DNA from: Roseateles sp. DAIF2
Lineage (GTDB): Bacteria > Pseudomonadota > Gammaproteobacteria > Burkholderiales > Burkholderiaceae_C
Direction of reading: 5' to 3'
NCBI RefSeq assembly: GCF_015624425.1
Contig: NZ_CP049919.1
Coordinates: 1,612,001-1,676,000, forward strand
DNA: 64,000 nt
The position numbers were made by a program, and so were the translations under genes. The notes under the pieces are model-generated. The model worked only from the letters and a program-made list of their open reading frames with translations. It was not told the origin of the DNA and did no database searches. Each line of letters begins with the position of its first letter. The stretch's first letter is position 1. Shown one piece after another: positions 44,665 to 52,900 of the stretch.

Positions 44665-45576
44665 ATGTCTTCCGTTTCCCGTCGGGGCCTGTTGCTGGCC
44701 CCCCTGGCGCTGGCCGCCTGCTCCCAGATGCCGCTTGTCGGCAGCCCGACCCCACCGCCGCCGATCGATGCCACCCCGCCCGGTCCCAAGCCGCCGCCGA
44801 AACCGCCGCGCATCGGCCTGGCCCTGGGCGGTGGCGCGGCGCGCGGCTTCGCCCATATCGGCGTGATCCAGGTGCTGGAGGAAAACGGCATCGGGGTGGA
44901 CCTGGTGGCGGGCACCTCGGCCGGCTCGCTGGTGGCGGCGCTCTATGCCTCGGGCAAGAACGGCAAGGAGCTGGCGGCGCTGGCCGAGGGTATGGACGAG
45001 GGCGCGATCACCGACTGGGCCTTCCCGGGCCGCGGCCTGATCCGCGGCGAGGCGCTGGCGCGCTTCGTGCGCGAGCGCACCGGCCACAAGCCGATCGAGC
45101 AGATGGCGATCCCGCTGGGCATCCTGGCCACCGACCTGTCCGACGGTTCGGGCGTGCTGTTCCGCAGCGGCGACACCGGCACCGCGGTGCGCGCCTCCAG
45201 CGCGGTGCCGGCGGTGTTCCAGCCGGTCAAGATCGCCGGGCGCGAATATGTGGACGGCGGCCTGGTGGCGCCGGTGCCGGTGCGCCAGGCGCGCCAGATG
45301 GGCGCGGAGCTGGTGATCGCGGTCGACATCAGTTCGCCGCCGGACGACAAGCCGCTGGGCGACGCGATGCGCATGCTGCTGCAGACCTTCGCGATCATGA
45401 GCCGCAGCATCAATGCCTATGAGCTGCGCGAGGCCGACCTGGTGCTGCGGCCGCAGCTGCTGGGCATCGGCAGCGCGGACTTCACGGCGCGCCGGCGCAG
45501 CATCCAGGCCGGCCGCGAGGCGGCGCTGGCGATGCTGCCTGCGCTGCGCCACCGCATCGAGGCGAAGACGCGCTGA
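44665..45576 (+). CDS. Patatin-like phospholipase lipoprotein (RssA type)
   Basis: The 303-residue protein has a signal peptide with lipobox LALAAC (Cys near residue 18) and a Pro-rich linker. A patatin domain follows with oxyanion loop GGGAARG, nucleophile GTSAGS near residue 93 and catalytic Asp in DGGLVAPVP near residue 197. It should be a membrane-anchored phospholipase or lipase of the Ser-Asp dyad type facing the periplasm. ATG 44665 places the start directly before the signal peptide. Confidence 0.92.
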   Translation: MSSVSRRGLLLAPLALAACSQMPLVGSPTPPPPIDATPPGPKPPPKPPRIGLALGGGAARGFAHIGVIQVLEENGIGVDLVAGTSAGSLVAALYASGKNGKELAALAEGMDEGAITDWAFPGRGLIRGEALARFVRERTGHKPIEQMAIPLGILATDLSDGSGVLFRSGDTGTAVRASSAVPAVFQPVKIAGREYVDGGLVAPVPVRQARQMGAELVIAVDISSPPDDKPLGDAMRMLLQTFAIMSRSINAYELREADLVLRPQLLGIGSADFTARRRSIQAGREAALAMLPALRHRIEAKTR

Positions 45577-45593
45577 ATGAAGGCGCCGGCGCC

Positions 45594-46382
45594 TCAGCGC
45601 GGCGGCAGGCCCAGCTCGCGCCGGAACTCGCCCTGCAGCTGCTGGTAGCCGCCGTTGCGGCGCAGCTCGGCGAGGCCGCGGCCGAACTGCTCGGCCAGCT
45701 GCCGGCCCTCCGGGTGGGCCTTGGAGAAGGCGACCCAGAAGCCGTCCTGCGAGATCTTGCCCAGGCGCCGCACCTTGCCCTGCAACGCCGGCTCGCCCTG
45801 GAGGCGCAGCAGGCCGGGCATGGTGTTGAGCAGGATGAAGTCGACGCGCTGGTTCACCAGCATGCGCAGCAGCAGCTTGTCCGAGGTGGCGCCATGGCGC
45901 CGGATCAAGGGGTCGCGCATGAACTCGGTCGGGTAGGTGTAGCCGTTGGTGTAGCCGACGCTGCGGCCGCGCAGGTCGGCCAGGCCCAGCTCGCCGCCGC
46001 TGAAGTCGGCCGGGCCGAAGATCGCCAGCTCCTCCTCGAACATCGGCGGCTCGTGCCAGTGGTACTGCGGGCGGTTCTCGGCGGTGATCGTCGCGTTGAA
46101 GCAGCCGGCCGCGCGGCCCTCCTTGGCATCGCGCATGCAGCGCGCGAAGGGCATGGCCTGCAACCGCACCGCCACGCCCTGGGCGGCGAAGGCGGCCCGC
46201 ACCAGGCGCACCGCGAAGCCCTTGGGTTCGCCGTCCGGGCCCTGCCAGGCATAGGGCGGCCAGTCGTCCTCGACCGCGATCAGCGGCTGGGCCCGCGCGG
46301 CGCCGGCGGCCAGCAGCAGGCACAGGCCTAGCAACAGCCAGGGCAGGAGGTTCTTCGGCCGTACTGCAAAAGCGGCGGACAT
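45594..46382 (-). CDS. Orphan periplasmic solute-binding protein (family 3)
   Basis: The 262-residue protein has a signal peptide (LLPWLLLGLCLLLAAGAARA) and an SBP_bac_3 fold with PLIAVEDDWPPYAWQGPDG at the mature N-terminus and GCFNATITAENRPQYHW, typical of polar-amino-acid binding proteins. No permease or ATPase gene is adjacent, so it may serve a distant transporter or a sensory role. ATG 46382 is directly before the signal; longer in-frame starts add an Arg/Pro-rich stretch with no support. Confidence 0.87.
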   Translation of the reverse strand: MSAAFAVRPKNLLPWLLLGLCLLLAAGAARAQPLIAVEDDWPPYAWQGPDGEPKGFAVRLVRAAFAAQGVAVRLQAMPFARCMRDAKEGRAAGCFNATITAENRPQYHWHEPPMFEEELAIFGPADFSGGELGLADLRGRSVGYTNGYTYPTEFMRDPLIRRHGATSDKLLLRMLVNQRVDFILLNTMPGLLRLQGEPALQGKVRRLGKISQDGFWVAFSKAHPEGRQLAEQFGRGLAELRRNGGYQQLQGEFRRELGLPPR

Positions 46383-46505
46383 GGTGGACCTGGAGGGAAG
46401 AGGCGCTTTCATTGTGGGCAAGGGGCGGGGGCGCGGCAAGCCGGGGCAACCCGGCGCGGCCGCCTTGTCCCTCGAACGGGTGGCGCGGGCTATGCTCGGG
46501 CCATC

Positions 46506-47126
46506 ATGCAGATTGCGCTTTTTCCGCTCCAGGCTCCCCTGTTTCCCGGCGGCCTGTTGTCGCTGCGGGTGTTCGAGCCGCGTTACCTCGACCTGATCCA
46601 GCGCTGCGAGAAAAGCGGCGAGCCCTTCGGCGTGGTGCTGCTGACCGCCGGCAGCGAGGTGCGCCAGCGCGGCGAGGGGGCGGATTTCGTGGCGGAGCGC
46701 TTCGAGCCGCTGGGCACGCTGGCCCATCTGGAGCGGCTTGAGCGGCCGCGGCCGGGCCTCTTGCAGATCCGTTGCACGGGCGGGCGGCGCTTTCGCCTGA
46801 GCGGCAGCGCCTGCCTGCCGCATGGGCTGTGGATGGGCGAGGGCGAGCTGCTACCGGAGGAGGTGGAGCTGCCGCTGCCCGAGGACCTGGCGCAGACCGC
46901 GCGCCTGCTGCAGGGCCTGCTGCACACCCTGGAGACCGGCGCGGCGGCCGAGGACCTGCCGGTGCAGCCGCCCTATCGCTGGGACGACTGTGGCTGGCTG
47001 GCGAACCGCTGGTGCGAGCTGCTGCCGCTGCCCGCGGATGAAAAACAGCGCCTGCTGGCGCTGGACAATCCGCTGCTGCGGCTGGAGCTGATCGGCGACC
47101 AGCTCGAGCGGCTGCGCCAGCCCTGA
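46506..47126 (+). CDS. Lon N-terminal (substrate-binding) domain protein
   Basis: The 206-residue protein consists of a Lon_N/LON-substrate-binding domain: IALFPLQAPLFPGGLLSLRV, EPRYLDLIQRC and EPFGVVLL at the N-terminus, with a helical C-terminal half. It has no ATPase or protease domain. Such stand-alone proteins are common in proteobacteria; their role is not established and may be in proteostasis. Confidence 0.92.
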   Translation: MQIALFPLQAPLFPGGLLSLRVFEPRYLDLIQRCEKSGEPFGVVLLTAGSEVRQRGEGADFVAERFEPLGTLAHLERLERPRPGLLQIRCTGGRRFRLSGSACLPHGLWMGEGELLPEEVELPLPEDLAQTARLLQGLLHTLETGAAAEDLPVQPPYRWDDCGWLANRWCELLPLPADEKQRLLALDNPLLRLELIGDQLERLRQP

Positions 47127-47139
47127 GCGGGCGGCCCGC

Positions 47140-48684
47140 TCAGGCGAGCCGGAATACCGAGACCACCTCGGCCAGGCGTTCGGCCTGCTCGCGCAGCGAG
47201 GCCGAGGCGGCGGTCGATTCCTCCACCAGCGCGGCATTCTGCTGCGTCATCTGGTCGAGGTTGGCGACGGCCTGATTGACCTGGCCGATGCCGTCGCGCT
47301 GCTCGGTGGCGGCGGCGGCGATCTCGCCCATCAGGTCGGTGACGCGCTGCACGCCGCGCAGGATCTCGCCGACCGCGGCGCCGGAGCTGGCGACCTCGGC
47401 CGAGCCGACCTCGACCGTCTCGACCGAGCGGGTGATCAGGATCTTGATCTCCTTGGCGGCCTCGGCGCTGCGCTGGGCCAGCGAGCGCACCTCGGAGGCG
47501 ACCACCGCGAAGCCCTTGCCATGCTCGCCGGCGCGGGCGGCTTCCACCGCGGCGTTCAGCGCCAGGATGTTGGTCTGGAAGGCGATGCCGTCGATGGTGC
47601 CGATGATGTCGGCGATCTTCTTCGATGAATCGCTGATCTGCTGCATGCGCTCGCTGACCTGGGCACCGGCCTGGCTGCCGCGCTCGGCGGCCTCGGCAGC
47701 GGTCTGGGCCAGCTGGTTCGCCTGGCGCGCGGTGTCGGCGGACTGGCCGACGGCGCCGGTCAGCTGTTCCATGCTGGAGGCGGTCTCCTCCAGGTTGGAG
47801 GCGGTCTGCTCGGTGCGGGCGCTCAGGTCCTGGTTGCCGGTGGCGATCTGCGCCGCGGCGCTGGAGACCGAATCGACGCCGTCGCGCACCTGGCTGACGA
47901 CCGACTTCAGCCGCACCACCATGCGCAGCAGCGCGCCCTGCAGCTGGGCCACCTCGTCGCGGCCCTGGACGCGCAGGCTGTGCGTCAGGTCGCCGGCGGC
48001 GACGGCCTCGGCCAGCAGCACCGATTCGTGCAGCGGGCGGGTGATGCGGCGGGTGATCACGAAGCCCAGGCCCGCGCCCAGCAGCACGGCCAGCGTGGTC
48101 ATGCCGGCGATCAGCCAGCGGCTGTTGGCATAGATCTCGTTGCCCAGCTTGTTGGCCTTGTCGGCGTCGGCGGTGTTCAGCTCGACCAGCTCGTCCAGCG
48201 CCTTGTCCAGCGCGTTGTACTTGGGCAGGCCGACCTTGGCCAGCAGGCGCAGCGCGTTCTCGTCGTCGCCCTGGCGCGAGGCTTCCTGCATCGCGCGGCT
48301 GTTGTCCAGGTAGTCGGTCCAGAGGTTCTGGATGTGTTTGACCTTCTCCAGCTCGTCGGCCGAATCGGCCAGCTTGGCATAGGCGGCCAGATGGATCTCG
48401 ACCTGCTTGCGCGAGTCCTGCAGCGAGTCGACCACGGCCGCGCGCTCGCCGGCATCGGTCGTCATCAGGCGGTACTCGCGCGTGCGGTAGCGCGAGATCT
48501 GCTGGGCGGTGGACTGGGCCTCGCGGCTGGAAGGCAGCAGGTTCTCGGCCATCAGGCTGGCGGTGTCGTTGACGCGGCCCAGCTGGACGATGGCGGTCAC
48601 GCCCAGCACGGCGGTGATCAGGAGTACCAGGAAGAAGGCCAAGCCCAGCTTGGCGCCGACGGAAATGCGGTCGAGCAATTGCAT
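47140..48684 (-). CDS. Methyl-accepting chemotaxis protein
   Basis: The 514-residue chemoreceptor has a membrane helix (~residues 10-30), a four-helix-bundle-type periplasmic sensor domain (~35-190), and a second helix (~191-212). A HAMP domain (~213-268) and a cytoplasmic signalling domain follow, with the invariant hairpin tip [20 protein letters not shown] and [15 protein letters not shown]. No CheB/CheR-tethering pentapeptide is seen at the C-terminus (VVSVFRLA). ATG 48684 starts just before the membrane helix. It is divergent from the TetR gene; no sigma-28 promoter was recognised. Confidence 0.94.
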   Translation of the reverse strand: MQLLDRISVGAKLGLAFFLVLLITAVLGVTAIVQLGRVNDTASLMAENLLPSSREAQSTAQQISRYRTREYRLMTTDAGERAAVVDSLQDSRKQVEIHLAAYAKLADSADELEKVKHIQNLWTDYLDNSRAMQEASRQGDDENALRLLAKVGLPKYNALDKALDELVELNTADADKANKLGNEIYANSRWLIAGMTTLAVLLGAGLGFVITRRITRPLHESVLLAEAVAAGDLTHSLRVQGRDEVAQLQGALLRMVVRLKSVVSQVRDGVDSVSSAAAQIATGNQDLSARTEQTASNLEETASSMEQLTGAVGQSADTARQANQLAQTAAEAAERGSQAGAQVSERMQQISDSSKKIADIIGTIDGIAFQTNILALNAAVEAARAGEHGKGFAVVASEVRSLAQRSAEAAKEIKILITRSVETVEVGSAEVASSGAAVGEILRGVQRVTDLMGEIAAAATEQRDGIGQVNQAVANLDQMTQQNAALVEESTAASASLREQAERLAEVVSVFRLA

Positions 48685-48762
48685 GGAAGGAGGACTTTCG
48701 GACGATGGGGGAGGGGATCCGACATGCACTGCGGTCCTGCATGCCCGTAGGCCGTTATTGTT

Positions 48763-48779
48763 GTACGTGTACGTTAGTG
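48763..48779. promoter_or_regulatory. Weaker copy of the TetR-operator motif in the MCP/TetR intergenic region
   Basis: On the minus strand the segment reads CACTAACGTACACGTAC, sharing TAACGTAC and flanking AC-rich bases with the site at 48835-48856 (about 11 of 16 core positions). It lies 79 bp upstream of the chemoreceptor start. Confidence 0.4.
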
Positions 48780-48834
48780 AAAACCATGATCAGGACCAAG
48801 GGTTCGGGACTATTTAACGCCGTCATGCATATGA

Positions 48835-48856
48835 GTTAACGTACGCCAACGATAAC
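48835..48856. promoter_or_regulatory. Candidate autoregulatory TetR operator
   Basis: A dyad with core GTTAACGTACGCCAAC lies 18 bp before the TetR start codon; outer half-sites are GTTAACGT and ACGATAAC (one mismatch). Its position is typical for TetR autorepression. A 17-of-22 match occurs upstream of the tripartite efflux operon at 20098-20119. Confidence 0.6.
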
Positions 48857-48873
48857 AATTTGTTGCGATTGGG

Positions 48874-49551
48874 ATGGGCAGCGGAATCAGGAAGAAGAGC
48901 GGGACCGCCGCGGCGGCGGGCACCGCGCGCACGCGGGTGCGGCGCAGCCCGGCGGCGATGGCGACGCTCAAGCGCGAGATGCTGGAGCGCGCGCGCCGGA
49001 TCTGCCGCGACGAGGGGGCCGCGGGCCTGTCGATGCGCCGCATGGCGCAGGAGTTCGGCCTGTCGACGATGGCGCTGTACAGCTATTTCCCGAACAAGCA
49101 GGCGCTGCTGGAGGGGCTGTGGCTGGAGGTGTTCGAGGCGCTGCTGGAGCGGCTGCTGCCGGTCTCGGCCGGGCGGCGCGCGCCGCTGAAGGTGCTGGAG
49201 GCGCATGCGCGCGGCCTGATCGGCTTCTGGGAGGAGCGTGCCGACCAGTTCCGCATGATCTACATGTCGCTGCAGCAGACCGCCGGCGGCGACGCGGTGG
49301 CGATGGCCGAGCAGCCGGCCTACCAGAAACTGGTGCACCTGACGCGCGAGCGGGTCGCGGCCTGCGCGCGCGGCGCGGCGGAGCCCAGCGAGGAGACCCT
49401 GTCCCTGCTGGCGGCGCAGATGGTGTCCAAGCAGCTGGGCTATCTGCTGCTGGCGCTGGGCGTGGCGCGCTACCCGCTGCGCGACCGCGACGCGCTGCGC
49501 GAGCGGGTGGTGCAGGACATCGTCGCCGGCGTGGTCGCCGGACTGGGCTGA
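48874..49551 (+). CDS. TetR-family transcriptional regulator (WHG-type C-terminal domain)
   Basis: The 225-residue protein has an Arg/Ala-rich N-terminal extension and a TetR helix-turn-helix at about residues 35-80 (AGLSMRRMAQEFGLSTMALY SYFPNK). A ligand-binding C-terminal domain resembles the WHG subfamily. ATG 48874 has no clear ribosome-binding site; ATG 48958 would remove only the extension. The dyad just upstream suggests autorepression, and its copy at the efflux operon suggests a role in controlling that pump. Confidence 0.9.
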   Translation: MGSGIRKKSGTAAAAGTARTRVRRSPAAMATLKREMLERARRICRDEGAAGLSMRRMAQEFGLSTMALYSYFPNKQALLEGLWLEVFEALLERLLPVSAGRRAPLKVLEAHARGLIGFWEERADQFRMIYMSLQQTAGGDAVAMAEQPAYQKLVHLTRERVAACARGAAEPSEETLSLLAAQMVSKQLGYLLLALGVARYPLRDRDALRERVVQDIVAGVVAGLG

Positions 49552-49612
49552 CCGCAGGACGGAAAAGGCTCTTTGCGCGTTGATTGATGATGCCGTGATG
49601 GCGAAGGTCTCG

Positions 49613-49818
49613 ACGCAGGAGGGCGGGCAGACCTGCTGCTACGTGTCCCCCGGCCGCTGCGCGGCCTCCTCCTTGACCTCCGCATCAGGCCTGCCCACCC
49701 TCCTGCGTGGCGTTGCGTTTGGCTTTCTCCGCAAACACCTGGCGGTGGAGAAGCCGGGATGCGGGTGTGCGCAATTGCGCAGGTCAAGGAGGAGGGCGGC
49801 TTGCGGCCCGGGGGACAC
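49613..49818. repeat. Complex inverted-repeat element of unknown class
   Basis: Two inverted-repeat pairs interlock. An 18-bp pair (ACGCAGGAGGGCGGGCAG at 49613-49630, complement at 49691-49708) has one mismatch. A ~37-bp pair (49643-49679 and 49781-49818) has perfect outer (GTGTCCCCC) and inner (15-bp CCTCCTCCTTGACCT) blocks. The 12-bp palindrome GCGCAATTGCGC lies at 49769-49780, and its GCAATTGCGCA part recurs at 49822-49832. No transposase or target-site duplication is seen. It may be a dispersed intergenic repeat or a structured RNA. Confidence 0.7.
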
Positions 49819-49912
49819 GGAGCAATTGCGCATGCCCGCGTCCCGGCGCCACCCGGCTCCTTGCAGGGGCCATCAAGACCACGCCAGGAACATCACAAGT
49901 CAATAAAAAAGC

Positions 49913-49940
49913 CGAAAAAAAGCCCGGCAAGGCCGGGCTT
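49913..49940 (-). terminator. Intrinsic terminator of the phasin gene
   Basis: On the minus strand a 9-bp stem (AAGCCCGGC/GCCGGGCTT) is followed by TTTTTTTCGG and a further T-run. It lies 60 bp after the phasin stop codon. Confidence 0.9.
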
Positions 49941-50000
49941 GAAGGGTACTTGGGAAGCGCTGCTTCTTGGGTACCGAGGAGACAATCGAGAAGAAAGGTC

Positions 50001-50555
50001 TCAGGCGGCGCGCTTGGCGGCGCGGGTGGCCGTCTGAGTGGCCTTGACGGCGGTGCTGGTCGCGGCCTGGAAGTTGGCTTCGGCGACTTCGGCGGCCTGC
50101 TTGGCGGCCTTGTGCACCGATTCAAAGGCGTTGTTGGCGGCGGCCACGGCCGACTTCACCAGGGCGACGGCGTTCTCGGTGCCGGCCGGGGCATTCTTGG
50201 CGGCGCTGTCGACGACGGCGGCGAACTTCTTCTGCGCGTCGGCGATCTGCGCCTCGGCGACCTTCACCACTTCGGCATTGGTGCTGGCGGCGATGTCGTA
50301 CAGGTGGCGGCTGTAGGAAGCGGCCTTTTCGGCGCTGGGTTGCAGCAGCGCGGCCTGCAGGGCCAGCAGCTCCTGGGCGTCCTTGACGGACAGCGCGGCA
50401 TTCGCGGTCTCGGCGGCTTCGCCCAGCGCGGTCTTGGCCACTTGCAGATTCAGCTCGACCAGCTTCTCGACGCCTTCGAAGGCCTTGTTGGTGAGGCCAA
50501 AGAGGGTCTCGACGTTGGCTTTGTGGGCGGCGAAAACTTGTTCAGCGGTCAGCAT
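50001..50555 (-). CDS. phaP: Phasin-family PHA-granule protein
   Basis: The 184-residue protein is Ala-rich and almost fully helical, with the phasin signature near the N-terminus ([20 protein letters not shown]) and conserved [18 protein letters not shown]. Phasins coat polyhydroxyalkanoate granules. AGGAG precedes the ATG by 8 nt. The promoter is flanked by two PhaR-like operators, which supports PHA-linked regulation. Confidence 0.95.
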   Translation of the reverse strand: MLTAEQVFAAHKANVETLFGLTNKAFEGVEKLVELNLQVAKTALGEAAETANAALSVKDAQELLALQAALLQPSAEKAASYSRHLYDIAASTNAEVVKVAEAQIADAQKKFAAVVDSAAKNAPAGTENAVALVKSAVAAANNAFESVHKAAKQAAEVAEANFQAATSTAVKATQTATRAAKRAA

Positions 50556-50624
50556 AGGAAAAGCTCCTGAGTTCGGTTAAAGGTGTGGGCCTTGGGGAGG
50601 AACCATCGGTGCCGTTCAATCGAA

Positions 50625-50640
50625 TTGCTGCACCGCAACA
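50625..50640. promoter_or_regulatory. Candidate PhaR operator, downstream site
   Basis: TTGCTGCACCGCAACA is an inverted repeat of TGYTGC/GCARCA half-sites lying just downstream of the phasin -10 box, where bound repressor would block elongation or initiation. Confidence 0.55.
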
Positions 50641-50648
50641 TGATCCGA

Positions 50649-50676
50649 AGTATAGGGATGCCGAACAGGATTGCAA
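50649..50676 (-). promoter_or_regulatory. Sigma-70 promoter of the phasin gene
   Basis: On the minus strand TTGCAA (-35, 50676-50671) and TATACT (-10, 50654-50649) are separated by 16 bp. The start codon is about 85 bp downstream. Confidence 0.7.
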
Positions 50677-50682
50677 GCTCTT

Positions 50683-50701
50683 TTTGTTGCGCTGCAGCAA
50701 A
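50683..50701. promoter_or_regulatory. Candidate PhaR operator, upstream site
   Basis: TTTGTTGCGCTGCAGCAAA is a near-perfect inverted repeat (7 of 8 half-site positions) located 6 bp upstream of the phasin -35 box. Confidence 0.6.
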
Positions 50702-50790
50702 CTAGAGGGGCTTTTCTAGCCGGAGCTCTGCCGACGCCCCCGGCAGTGCGCGTCGGCAGCCCCGCGCCAAAGCGGCTATGGTGGCGTTCG

Positions 50791-51723
50791 ATGTACGCCT
50801 TTCATGCCGACGCCCACAGCCTGGCCCTGCCGCCCGGTCACCGTTTCCCGCAGGACAAATACCGCCTGCTGCGCGAGCGCCTGGAGGCCGATCCGGGCCC
50901 GCTGCGCCTGCGGCCCGCCGAGGCGGCGGACCTGGGCGAGCTGGCGCTGGTGCATACGCCGGACTATGTCGATGCGGTGCTGCAGGGCCATCTCTCCGCC
51001 GCCCAGCAGCGCGAGATCGGCTTCCCCTGGTCGCCCTCGATGGTCGAGCGCTCGCGCCGCTCGGTCGGCGCCACCATCATGGCCGCGCGCGCCGCGCTGG
51101 GCGGCGAGGGCCTGGCCGCCAACCTGGCCGGCGGCACCCACCATGCCTATGCGGACAAGGGCTCCGGCTACTGCGTGTTCAACGATGTCGCGGTGGCGGC
51201 GCGGCTGATGCAGGCCGAGCGGCACCGCGAGGCGCGGGCACCGCTGCCGGTGCTGGTGATCGACCTGGACGTGCACCAGGGCAACGGCACCGCGGCAATC
51301 TTCCGCCAGGATCCGACGGTGTTCACCTTCTCGATGCATGGCGCGAAGAACTTCCCCTTCCGCAAGGAGGCGAGCGATCTGGACGTGGAGCTGCCGGACG
51401 GCTGCGGCGATGCCGACTACCTGGCGGCGCTGGAGCGGGCGCTGGCCGAGGTCTGGGCGCGCTGCCCGGCGCCGGGCCTGGCCTTCTACCTGGCCGGCGC
51501 CGATCCGCATGAGGGCGACCGGCTGGGCCGGCTGAAGCTGACGACCGAAGGCCTGCAGGAACGCGACCGGCGCGTCTTCGCGGCGCTGCGCGAGCGCCGC
51601 ATCCCGCTGGCGCTGAGCATGGCCGGCGGCTATGGCCATGACCTGAACACCACGGTGGCGGTGCAGGTGAATACCCTGAGGGAGGCCGCGCACAGCTGGG
51701 CCGCCTGGCGGGCCGGGCGATGA
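50791..51723 (+). CDS. Histone-deacetylase-family deacetylase
   Basis: The 310-residue arginase/deacetylase-fold protein has the catalytic and zinc-binding motifs of class II HDAC-like enzymes: GGTHHAYADKGSGYCVFNDV (tandem His), DLDVHQGNGTA (zinc Asp/His) and AGADPHEGDRLGRL (zinc Asp). Bacterial members deacetylate acetylated lysines, polyamines or small amides. ATG 50791 is chosen because upstream frame would read through the phasin promoter. It heads a run of overlapping genes. Confidence 0.92.
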   Translation: MYAFHADAHSLALPPGHRFPQDKYRLLRERLEADPGPLRLRPAEAADLGELALVHTPDYVDAVLQGHLSAAQQREIGFPWSPSMVERSRRSVGATIMAARAALGGEGLAANLAGGTHHAYADKGSGYCVFNDVAVAARLMQAERHREARAPLPVLVIDLDVHQGNGTAAIFRQDPTVFTFSMHGAKNFPFRKEASDLDVELPDGCGDADYLAALERALAEVWARCPAPGLAFYLAGADPHEGDRLGRLKLTTEGLQERDRRVFAALRERRIPLALSMAGGYGHDLNTTVAVQVNTLREAAHSWAAWRAGR

Positions 51724-52184
51724 AAGAATCCGCAACCATGAGCGACGACACCCGACCCCAGGCGGAAGGCCGCGCGGCCTATGCCCGCTTCGTGCCCCTG
51801 GGCACGCGCTGGATGGACAACGACATCTACGGCCACCTGAACAACGTCGTCTACTACAGCCTGTTCGACACCGCGGTGAACCAATACCTGATCGAGCAGG
51901 GCGCGCTGGACATCCATGGTGGCGCGGTGATCGGCCTGGTGGTCGAGACCCATTGCAACTTCTTCGACTCGCTGGCCTTCCCGCAGCGCATCGAGGCCGG
52001 CCTGCGCGTGGCCCGGCTCGGCCGTTCCAGCGTGCGCTACGAGATCGGCCTGTTCGCCGAGGGTGCATCGCTTTGCGCGGCCCGCGGCCACTTTGTCCAT
52101 GTCTATGTGGAGCGCAATAGCCGCCGCCCGGTGGCCGCGCTGCCCGAACCCTATCTGCAAGCCTTGCAAGGACTGATGCCGTGA
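51720..52184 (+). CDS. Hotdog-fold acyl-CoA thioesterase (4HBT family)
   Basis: The 154-residue protein has the 4HBT active-site region RWMDNDIYGHLNNVVYYSLF, with Asp as the likely catalytic residue, followed by the hotdog core. It should hydrolyse acyl-CoA in the cytoplasm. The ATG overlaps the deacetylase stop by 4 nt (ATGA). ATG 51738 is an alternative. The 3' end overlaps the nitroreductase start. Confidence 0.92.
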   Translation: MKESATMSDDTRPQAEGRAAYARFVPLGTRWMDNDIYGHLNNVVYYSLFDTAVNQYLIEQGALDIHGGAVIGLVVETHCNFFDSLAFPQRIEAGLRVARLGRSSVRYEIGLFAEGASLCAARGHFVHVYVERNSRRPVAALPEPYLQALQGLMP

Positions 52185-52900
52185 CCCATCCCGCCTTCAC
52201 CCCGCCGACGCCCGAGGCCACCGCCGCGGTCGATGCCGCAATCCTGAGCCGCCATTCGATGCGCGCCTTCCTGCCGACGCCGGTCGAGCGCGCGGTGATC
52301 GAGGACATCCTGCGGGTGGCCTCCCGGGCACCTTCCGGAACGAATACCCAGCCCTGGCAGGTCCATGTGCTGACCGGCGCCGCCAAGACCCGGCTGTCCG
52401 AACGCATCATGGCCGTCTACGACGACCCGGAGGAGCTGGCCACGCATGGTGAGGAGTACGCCTACTACCCGCGCGAATGGGTCTCGCCCTTCATCGACCG
52501 GCGCCGCAAGGTGGGCTGGGACCTTTACGGCCTCCTGGGCATCGCCAAGGGCGACAAGGCGCGCATGCACGACCAGCATGGCCGCAACTATCAGTTCTTC
52601 GACGCGCCGGTGGGCCTGATGTTCACGATCGACCGCGTGATGCAGCAGGGCAGCTGGCTGGACTACGGCATGTTCCTGCAGAACATCATGGTCGCGGCGC
52701 GCGGCCGCGGCCTGCACACCTGCCCGCAGGCGGCCTTCACCCAGTTCCACCGCGTGATCGCCGAGGAGCTGGGTCTGGAGCCGCGCCAGCAGCTGGTCTG
52801 CGGCATGTCGCTCGGCTACGCGGACCCCGCCGCGGTCGAGAACGGCCTGATCACCGAGCGCGAGCCGGTGGCCGGCTTCGCGCGCTTCCTCGACCGGTGA
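52181..52900 (+). CDS. FMN-dependent nitroreductase-family oxidoreductase
   Basis: The 239-residue protein has the N-terminal FMN-binding region RHSMRAFLPTPV and RVASRAPSGTNTQPWQV, and C-terminal CGMSLGYAD. It reduces nitro groups, quinones or related acceptors with NAD(P)H. The GTG at 52181 overlaps the thioesterase stop by 4 nt (GTGA), and its own stop overlaps the next GTG in the same way. Confidence 0.92.
   Translation: MTHPAFTPPTPEATAAVDAAILSRHSMRAFLPTPVERAVIEDILRVASRAPSGTNTQPWQVHVLTGAAKTRLSERIMAVYDDPEELATHGEEYAYYPREWVSPFIDRRRKVGWDLYGLLGIAKGDKARMHDQHGRNYQFFDAPVGLMFTIDRVMQQGSWLDYGMFLQNIMVAARGRGLHTCPQAAFTQFHRVIAEELGLEPRQQLVCGMSLGYADPAAVENGLITEREPVAGFARFLDR

Larger units (their letters stand above)
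49552..50000. other. 449-bp intergenic region holding an inverted-repeat element
   Basis: No protein gene is convincing here. The stretch is dominated by two nested inverted repeats (49613-49818) and ends with the phasin terminator (49913-49940). A short frame at 49580-49906 is judged an artefact of the repeat. Confidence 0.6.

Noticed and set aside
48685..48873. Searched for a sigma-28 (flagellar) promoter before the chemoreceptor.
   Set aside because: A TAAA-like segment exists but no GCCGATAA-type -10 follows at proper spacing.
49580..49906. 108-codon plus-strand frame in the inverted-repeat element.
   Set aside because: No domain, Cys/Arg-rich, and generated by the inverted repeats; no ribosome-binding site.
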